NCBI GenBank assembly: GCA_034509425.1
Contig: JAVTVJ010000568.1
Coordinates: 56,758-120,757, forward strand
Length of the DNA: 64,000 bases
Direction: 5' to 3'
From: Eopsaltria australis
Lineage: Eukaryota; Chordata; Aves; Passeriformes; Petroicidae
Positions within the stretch are counted from its first letter, which is position 1. The number at the start of each line of letters is the position of its first letter. Made by a program: the position numbers and the translations under genes. The notes below the pieces were generated by a model. It was not told where the DNA came from. It was given only the letters and a program-made list of their open reading frames with translations, and made no database searches. This document shows, one piece after another, positions 57,887-64,000 of this stretch.

Positions 57887-58458
57887 TGCATTGGGTCTGA
57901 CTGGGGTAAAGCTCACAGGCCTTACACTGCTGTACTTTGCTTTGGTAGCGGGTGTTGATAACAGAGCACTGTTTTGGCTACTGCCAAGCTGTGCTGTCCC
58001 TGTGACATTCCTTCCCCCACTGAAGGGGATGGGGGGGGAAAGATCCTGGGAGGGGACACCAGCAGGCCAGCTGACCCCAGTCAGCCAAAGAGATATTCCA
58101 TACCAAATGACATCAGCTCAGATATATAAGGGAAGGAAGAGAGGAGGAGGGGGAGGCATTCGGGACTTGTCCATGTTTGCCTCCTCGAGCAACCATCACG
58201 TGTGCTGGAGCCTTGCTTCCCAGAAAGTGTCCGGACATCGCTGCTGATGGGAAGTAGAGATTGATTGTTTTCTCTTCTTGCTCTTGCGCGCACAACTTTC
58301 AACTTGCTTGTTCTATTTTTTCCTCCACTGTAATAAAACTGCCTTTACTCACCCTGATAGTCTTTTTCAATATTATCCTCTCCCCTCTCCCAGCGGGAGG
58401 GGGAGTGATAGAGTGACTGAGTGGGCACCTGGCCCCTGGCCGGGGTCAACCCATGACA
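57887..58458 (+). repeat. A2 5' LTR
   Basis: A 572-bp LTR, TGCATTGGGTCTGAC...CCATGACA, collinear with the A1 LTRs. TATATAAGGGAAGG (58121) and AATAAAACTGCC (58333) mark the promoter and polyadenylation signals. Confidence 0.95.
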
Positions 58459-58466
58459 GTCTCTTT

Positions 58467-58485
58467 TGGCGCCCGAACGTGGGGC
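58467..58485 (+). other. A2 primer binding site, lysine-tRNA-like
   Basis: TGGCGCCCGAACGTGGGGC, eight bases after the LTR end. Compared with the lysine (Lys-1,2) site from memory, TGGCGCCCAACGTGGGGC, it has one extra G and is otherwise identical. Confidence 0.78.
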
Positions 58486-58618
58486 GAGATAAAGGTAGTT
58501 TTATATATATATACACATATATTGCATGCTCTAGTAATTACCAATAGCAGCTCTCAAGTAGTAAACTCCTGTGTGGCATACGGCCTTCGGCTGCCACACT
58601 GCTTATCTTTGTTTTGCT

Positions 58619-59305
58619 ATGTTTGGGAAAATGTTGAAACAAACAATGACTGTGAATGAATATAACTCCTTCTCTCTGCCCTGGGTGAATTTGAGTATGG
58701 ATGATCTTTTACTGCAGGCTCCTGTGATTATTGCCATCCCTTACATAAGCCGTCTGATATTATTAATAATATTTGCCAACACTGTTACCTTATGGAATTC
58801 ATGGAAATTGTCATCTCCCTGGTACAGAAGGAAACGACCCTTGGGTGAGGAGCTGTTAAAATCTGCCCTGAGGTACCCAGTTCCTGGGTGGAAAGGTATA
58901 TGGAAGGATTTGGGCAGGTTCCTAGGGCGGTTATCACCTCCCGTTGCCTGGGAGTTTACTCCTGAAGAGGTAAATAACCCTAACAAACTGGCCCGTCGGC
59001 TGACAGAAGGGTGCCTCGTTTACTCTCAGGAATGCGAGCAGCTTCTCGCCCTGTACGGGGGGCTGGCCTGGGCCTACCGGGCCTCTGTTCAATATTCTCA
59101 GAGGATTGTGGTTGAGGCAGGAACTCAAACTGTGCCTGAGGACACTATAGCTGAGACAGGGACACAAACTACAACTGTGGCTGAGGCAGGGATACAAACC
59201 ATAACAACTATGTCTGAGATAGGAACAACCACAACAACTACAGTAATTGCCCCAGTAGTGAAAAAAAAAAAAATGGACAAGGCAAGTTTCAGGCCGATTA
59301 GTAAG

Positions 59306-59336
<31 letters not shown>

Positions 59337-59398
59337 ATGAGGCTAGATCAAGAGGCAGGTCCCTCAGCAAAGGAATCGAAGGGAGTGAGGCAGATTAA
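58619..59398 (+). CDS. gag: A2 gag, N-terminal half
   Basis: Starts at the same Met as A1 (MFGKMLKQTMTVNEYN). Residues about 30-57 are hydrophobic (PVIIAIPYISRLILLIIFAN). Then the conserved block (GEELLKSALRYPVPGWKGIW, AWEFTPEEVNNPNKLARRL), three TQT motifs (59120, 59159, 59189), a lysine run from a 13-A stretch (about 59262-59274) and an arginine run from a GAA repeat, then a stop. The remainder of Gag is open in a different frame from the 13-A stretch onward. The longer reading starting at 58571 adds 16 residues absent from A1, so I prefer 58619. Confidence 0.8.
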
Positions 59399-60355
59399 AC
59401 AGGAAACCGAAGTTACTCGGTCCCTGACCCCATCCGAACTTCGAGACTTGCGAAAGGATTACAGCCGCCAGTCAGGTGAGAGGATCCCTGCATGGCTGCT
59501 GCGATGCTGGGATAATGGGGCTGATAGTCAGCAGTTAGAAGGTCATGAAGCCCAACAGCTGGGATCCCTTGCTAGGGATCGGGAAATTGAAAGAGGACTT
59601 GCAAAGAAAGGAGCAACTTGTAGCCTCTGGAGACGGCTTCTTTCAAGTGTGAAGGCAAGATATCCTTTTAAGGAAGATCTTGTAAAGTCCCCAGGGAAGT
59701 GACCAATGTGGATGAAGGTATCCAGTACTTGAGAGAATTAGCAGTGCTGGAAATTGTCTATAGTGATCTAAAGGATGATAGCGTCACCATAGATCCAGAG
59801 GATATCCCTTGTACACTTGCCATGTGGAGGAAGGTGGTTCAAGGTGCCCCAACATCATATTCCAGCAGCTTGGAGGCACTTTATTACCCAAAAATGGATA
59901 CACCAACTGTAGAGTTGGCGTCCGCCTGGCTCCGAAATGTAGAAGAAACTCTGGCTGCTCCCTCATCCCTGCGAGCCACCACCCCAACTTTTAGAAGCAG
60001 CCCAAGAGATCGCTCCTCTCCAACCCCAGTCAGAGGGAAAGGAACCCCCAAGAACAGGCCACGTAACGAGCTCTGGTTTTTTTTGCGTGAGCATGGAGAG
60101 GACATGAGGAAATGGGATGGTGAACCCACCTCTAAGCTGAGCACCCGGGTCCGAGAACTGAGGGGGAAGAGACCTGTTAAGAAGGGGCCACCCAAGAAGA
60201 CTGTCAGTGTAGTTACCACAGAAAGACCAGAAGACAATCAGCGATTTCCCAGATATAAGAAAACTAAAACTGTTTCCTACAGTCCTGAGGAGGAAACTTC
60301 TGATTTGGCATCACAAAGGTCAGACAGTGAATACTCTGACCAGGAACAGGAATAG
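59337..60355 (+). pseudogene. gag: A2 gag, C-terminal half, one-base deletion
   Basis: Two overlapping frames, 59337-59702 and 59699-60355, separated by loss of one G at 59700 (A1 keeps the base and stays open). Segments: SLTPSELRDLRKDYSRQSG, WLLRCWDNGADSQQLEG, KARYPFKEDLVKSPGK, then DEGIQYLRELAVLEIVYSD, LYYPKMDTPTVELASAWL. The tail is basic then acidic (KKGPPKKTVSVV, SPEEETSDLASQRSDSEYSD) without a zinc knuckle. It ends at UAG (60353-60355), and protease follows in the same frame. Confidence 0.82.
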
Positions 60356-60382
60356 AGGGTCCCTGCCTCCGGCCAGGAGGAG
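60353..60382 (+). promoter_or_regulatory. gag-protease UAG with conserved context
   Basis: The gag stop UAG is in frame with protease-RT, followed by AGGGTCCCTGCCTCCGGCC. Element C has UAG followed by AGGGGCCCTGCCTCTAGCC (32430 leftward). One in-frame stop between gag and pro is the layout used for stop-codon readthrough in gammaretroviruses. The protein-level effect here is inferred. Confidence 0.65.
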
Positions 60383-61837
60383 GGAAGGGATGACCACGTA
60401 TACTGGACTGTGTGGATTCGATGGCCTGGCACATCAGATCCACAGAAGTACAAAGCTTTAGTGGACACCGGTGCACAGTGTACACTGATGCCATCAAGGC
60501 ACAAGAGTGCAGAAGCCATCTGGATCTCTGGAGTGACAGGGAGATGCCAAGAGTTGTCGGTAGTAAAAGCTGAGGTGAGCTTAACCGGGGACAGATGGCA
60601 AAGGCACCCCATCGTGACTGGCCCAGAGGCCCCTTGTATCCTTGGCATCGACTACCTCAGGAGAGGGTATTTTAAGGATCCAAAGGGATATCTATGGGCC
60701 TTTGGCATAGCTGCAGTGAATACACAGAAGATCAAACAGTTATCCACCCTGCCTGGCCTCTCAGAAGATCCCTTCATTGTAGGATTGCTGCAGGTGGAAG
60801 ATCAACAAGTACCGATTGCTACCAGGACAGTGCACCGGAGGCAGTATCGTACCAACCGGGACTCCGTGACTCCTATCCATGAACTAATTCGTCGACTGAA
60901 GAGCCAAGGAGTTATCAGCAGGACCCGCTCACCCTTCAACAGCCCCATATGGCCAGTGTGGAAGTCAAATGGGGAATGGCAGCTGACAGTGGACTATCGG
61001 GGCCTGAATGAAGTCACACCACCTCTAAGTGCTGCCGTACCAGACATGTTGGACCTCCAATATGAGCTAGAGTCAAAAGCAGCCAAATGGTATGCAACGA
61101 TTGACATAGTTAATGCATTTTTCTCAATCCCTCTGGCGGCCAAGTGCAGGCCACAATTTGCTTTCACTTGGAGGGGTGTCCAATACACCTGGAACCGACT
61201 GCCCCAGGGGTGGAGACACAGCCCCACCATCTGCCATGGCCTGATCCAGGCTGCTCTGGAACAGGGTGGAGCTCCGGAACACCTGCAATATATTGATGAT
61301 CTCATTGTGTGGGGTGATACAGCAGGAGAAGTTTTTGAAAAAGGGAAGAAAATAATCCAAATTCTTCTGAAAGCTGGTCTTGCCATAAAACAAAGTAAGG
61401 TGAAGGGACCTGCACAGGAAATCCAGTTTCTAGGAATAAAATTGCAGGATGGGCGCCGTCATGTGCCTACAGAGGTGGTTGACAAAATTGCCAATATGTC
61501 TCCACCAGTTACTAAGAAAGAAACACAAGCTTTCCTGGGCCTTGTAGGATTCTGGAGAATGCACATTCCAGGCTACAGTCAACTTGTGGGCCCCCTCTAT
61601 CGAGTGACCCGGAAGAAGAATGACTTCAAGTGGGGCCCTGAGCAGAAACAGGCCTTTGAGCAAATCAAACAAGAAATAGCTCGTGCGGTGGCTCTTGGGC
61701 CTGTTCGCACAGGATCAGATGTGCAAAATATACTCTACACTGCAGCTGGGGAGCAGGGCCTCACCTGGAGCCTCTGGCAGAGGACCGCAGGAGAAACCCG
61801 AGGTCGGCCATTAGGATTCTGGACCCGGAGTTATTGA
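60356..61837 (+). CDS. pro-pol: A2 protease and reverse transcriptase
   Basis: Open from the UAG to 61837 (475 codons from the first Met at 60410). Aspartic protease: KALVDTGAQCTLMP (catalytic Asp at 60464) and CILGIDYLRRGYF near its end. Reverse transcriptase: VHRRQYRTNRDSVTPIHEL, NSPIWPVWKSNGEWQL, LTVDYRGLNEVTPP, WYATIDIVNAFFS (catalytic Asp), LPQGWRHSPTICHGL, EHLQYIDDLIVWGD (YIDD at 61289-61300) and the thumb FLGLVGFWRMHIPGYS. All RT catalytic aspartates are present. It ends at a TGA where A1 reads on (CGA in A1), between RT and RNase H. The enzymes act in the virus-like particle to mature Gag and copy RNA to DNA. Confidence 0.9.
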   Translation, partial: RVPASGQEEGRDDHVYWTVWIRWPGTSDPQKYKALVDTGAQCTLMPSRHKSAEAIWISGVTGRCQELSVVKAEVSLTGDRWQRHPIVTGPEAPCILGIDYLRRGYFKDPKGYLWAFGIAAVNTQKIKQLSTLPGLSEDPFIVGLLQVEDQQVPIATRTVHRRQYRTNRDSVTPIHELIRRLKSQGVISRTRSPFNSPIWPVWKSNGEWQLTVDYRGLNEVTPPLSAAVPDMLDLQYELESKAAKWYATIDIVNAFFSIPLAAKCRPQFAFTWRGVQYTWNRLPQGWRHSPTICHGLIQAALEQGGAPEHLQYIDDLIVWGDTAGEVFEKGKKIIQILLKAGLAIKQSKVKGPAQEIQFLGIKLQDGRRHVPTEVVDKIANMSPPVTKKETQAFLGLVGFWRMHIPGYSQLVGPLYRVTRKKNDFKWGPEQKQAFEQIKQEIARAVALGPVRTGSDVQNILYTAAGEQGLTWSLWQRTAGETRGRPLGFWTRSY

Positions 61838-62683
61838 AGATCAGAAGCCCACTATACTCCAACTGAAAAAGAAATACTAGCGGCTTATGAGGGGGTTCGA
61901 GCAGCCTCAGAAGTTGTTGGGACAGAAGCATGTCTCCTCTTGGCACCACGATTGCCTGTCCTACACTGGATGTTCAAAGGAAACATTCCCTCTGTGCATC
62001 ATGCAACCAGTGCTACACGGAGTAAGTGGGTGGCCTTAATTACACAACGAGGCCGAATGGGAAAACCCAACTTCCCAGGAATCCTAGAAGAGATTTTGAG
62101 TTGGCCAGAAGCCAGAGATTTTGGATTACTCTCTGAGAAGGTGACTCGTGCCCAAGAAGCACCACCATATAACGAGTTACCAGAAAATGAAAGAAAATAT
62201 GCTTTATTTACTGATGGATCCTGTCGAGTGACAGGAAACCATCGGAGGTGGAAAGCTGCTGTGTGGAATCCCACACGACAAGTCATTGAGTCTGCTGAAG
62301 GGGAAGGTGAATCAAGCCAGTTTGCAGAGGTGAAAGCCATCCAACTAGCCCTAGAGATTGCTGAGAGAGAAAAGTGGCCCATACTCTATCTCTATACTGA
62401 CTCCTGGATGGTGGCTAATGCCCTATGGGGATGGCTGCAGCAGTGGAAGAAAACCAACTGGCAGCGCAGGGGAAAACCCATCTGGGCTGCGGCATTATGG
62501 CAAGACATTGCTGCACGGATAGAGAACATGACTGTGAAAGTACGCCATGTAGATGCCCATGTGCCCAGAAGTCGTGCCACTGAGGAGCATCAAAACAATG
62601 AACGGGTAGATAAGGCCACCAAAATTGGAATAGCTCAGGTGGACCTAGATTGGGAGAGAAAGGGTGAGCTATTTATAGCCTGA
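61838..62683 (+). pseudogene. pol (RNase H): A2 RNase H
   Basis: The frame continues after the 61835 stop through HYTPTEKEILAAYEGVRAAS and APRLPVLHWMFKG to RNase H: LFTDGSCRVTGN (Asp), FAEVKAIQLALEIAE (Glu), LYTDSWMVANA (Asp) and HVDAHVPRS. All catalytic residues are kept, unlike A1. A TGA at 62681-62683 ends it just before integrase; the codons after the TGA still read WAHETSGHLG in the same frame. Confidence 0.87.
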
Positions 62684-63528
62684 TGGGCCCACGAAACATC
62701 AGGGCATCTTGGAAGGGATGCAACATACAGATGGGCTCGCGATCGAGGGTGGATCTGACCATGGAGGCCATCACACAGGTTATTCATCAGTGTGAAACAT
62801 GCGCTGCCATCAAGCGAGCCACACGAGTGAAGCCTCTTTGGAGTGGAGGGCGATGGCTGGGGTTCCAGTATGGTGAAGCCTGGCAAATTGATTACATTGG
62901 GCCATTGCCACAAACACGCCAAGGCAAGAGTTACATCCTCACCATGGTGGAGGCCACAACTGGCTGGCTGGAAATTTACCCAGTAAACCACGCCATGGCT
63001 CAGAACACAATTTCAGGTCTTGAAAGACACATTTTGTGGCGACATGGAACCCCAGATAGAATTGAGTCAGACAATGGGACTCATTATCGAAATAATCTTA
63101 TTAACTCCTGGGCAAAAAAGCATGGCATTAAGTGGATATATCATATTCCTTATCACCCACAGGCCTCTGGGAAGATTGAAAGATATAATGGACTGTTAAA
63201 AACTATGTTACGGGCACTAGGTAATGGGACATGGAAGCATTGGGATGTGAACTTGGCAGAAGCCACTTGGCTAGTCAATACTAGGGGATCTGTTAACCGC
63301 CCTGGTCCCGCCCAAACGAAACCCTTAGACACTGTGGAGGGAGACAAGGTTCCTGCACTACACAGAGGAAAGTGGCTGGGGAACTCAGTGTGGGTTACGT
63401 CCCCCATTGGGAAGGGCAAACCCATTCGTGGGATTGTCTTTGCCCAAGGACCTGGGTGCACTTGGTGGGTAATGCGGGAGGATGGGGAGACCCAGTGTGT
63501 GCCCCAAGGTGACTTAACCTTGGGGTAA
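62683..63528 (+). pseudogene. pol (integrase): A2 integrase, core and C-terminus open
   Basis: A 281-codon frame whose first 22 codons are out of frame (the histidine half of the zinc finger, HETSGHLG, is in the previous frame; shift near 62745). From VDLTMEAITQVIHQCETCA on it is intact: WQIDYIGPLPQTRQGK (Asp), ESDNGTHYRNNL (Asp), ASGKIERYNGLLK (Glu), TWLVNTRGSVNRPGPAQTK, RGIVFAQGPGCTWWVM, then stop. DD35E residues are all present. No dUTPase follows. Confidence 0.88.
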
Positions 63529-63836
63529 GAATAATGCATGTTGGAAGTTGTATGTTGCAGGATGTAAGTAGCAGAAGGGACATGAGCTGACGAAGAACGA
63601 ATTTCAGCAAGGGGCAAGAAAAAAGGCCACAATGAACAGGGATGGTGCCAGTCCTCGACAATCAAGTTTACTATTCCTCCTGCCCTGACCCCACATTCTG
63701 CTGGAAATGGAGACCACGTGGAAGGATGCGAGAGGACAGGAGATAGTAGTTAATGTGATGGGGATGGTTTAAGGATGTAGCTTAAACTGCATGTGTGAGT
63801 AGAAAAGGATTTCTGAGCATGATGCAAATGGTATGG
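63529..63836 (+). other. A2 noncoding stretch after integrase
   Basis: About 310 bp with no frame, collinear with 16072..16390 of A1. No env. Confidence 0.65.
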
Positions 63837-63852
63837 AATAAGGGGTGGAAAT
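63837..63852 (+). other. A2 polypurine tract
   Basis: AATAAGGGGTGGAAAT directly before the 3' LTR; A1 has the same tract with one difference. Confidence 0.82.
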
Positions 63853-64000
63853 TGTATTGGGTCTGACTGGGGTAAAGCTCACAGCCCTTGCAGTGCTGTG
63901 CTTTGCTTTGGTAGCTGCTGTTGATAACAGAGCAGTGTTTTGGCTACTGCCAAGCTGTGCTGTCCCTCTGACATTCCTTCCCCCACCAAAGGGGATGGGG
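63853..64000 (+). repeat. A2 3' LTR, cut by window end
   Basis: The first 148 bases of the 3' LTR, TGTATTGGGTCTGAC onward; the rest lies beyond the window. Confidence 0.95.

Larger units (their letters stand above)
57887..64000 (+). mobile_element. ERV-L-type provirus A2, cut by window end
   Basis: A second member of the A1 family in the opposite orientation: 5' LTR, lysine-type primer site, gag, protease, RT, RNase H, integrase, polypurine tract and the first 148 bases of the 3' LTR. No env. It has the protease region that A1 lost. The base duplication would be ATGGA (57882-57886); the matching side is outside the window. Over the 148 comparable bases the two LTRs differ at 11 sites (about 7%), more than in A1. 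Breaks: a one-base loss at 59700, a CGA-to-TGA type stop at 61835, a TGA at 62681 and a frameshift near 62745. Confidence 0.95.

Noticed and set aside
57887..64000. A2 as an infectious, env-bearing retrovirus
   Set aside because: No env follows integrase in A1 or A2, and A2 has several stops and frameshifts. The only env-like starts belong to other, class-I elements.

Overview
The window is vertebrate nuclear DNA and almost certainly from a bird. It carries the first coding exon of SMAD2 (+ strand, 8798..9033, donor at 9034), CR1 LINE 3' ends of the avian type, and a large load of avian-style endogenous retroviruses (ERVs). No bacterial-type gene, tRNA, rRNA or CRISPR array is visible. The only host coding sequence I can support is the SMAD2 exon; the rest is intron or retroelement.

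Layout. 1-15486: SMAD2 intron, the exon, more intron, one solo LTR (4896..5476) and two CR1 relics. 15487-21185: a complete ERV-L-type provirus, A1 (- strand), with two LTRs, target duplication AGCAT and long open frames. 21191-26290: intron with a CR1 and a 997-bp solo LTR (22533..23529). 26291-43560: an old ERV-L 5' half (B, + strand), then ERV-L element C (- strand, LTR to gag end), a decayed class-I ERV (H, - strand) split by two solo LTRs, a run of LTR fragments, and ERV-L element D (- strand). 43561-54228: class-I ERV 5' ends (LTR, primer site, leader, gag traces), several LTRs, and a class-I 3' end with polypurine tract and LTR. 54229-57886: decayed class-I pol (I, + strand) up to the start of env. 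57887-64000: a second near-complete ERV-L provirus, A2 (+ strand), inserted into that env start and cut by the window end.

How it fits together. From 26291 onward nearly everything is LTR element, inserted one into another; six insertions have exact target duplications that fix the boundaries, and two more are placed from one end or from a duplication with non-canonical LTR ends. A1 and A2 are close relatives: no env, a Gag with an N-terminal hydrophobic segment and a TQT-motif array, then protease-RT-RNase H-integrase. In A2 gag and protease share one frame separated by one UAG. SMAD2 is Z-linked in birds with a known W gametolog in chicken. Such ERV density around a SMAD2 exon with changed, normally conserved residues makes the female-specific W copy my leading interpretation, which needs testing. 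All family names rest on reading motifs and repeats by eye; no search was run.
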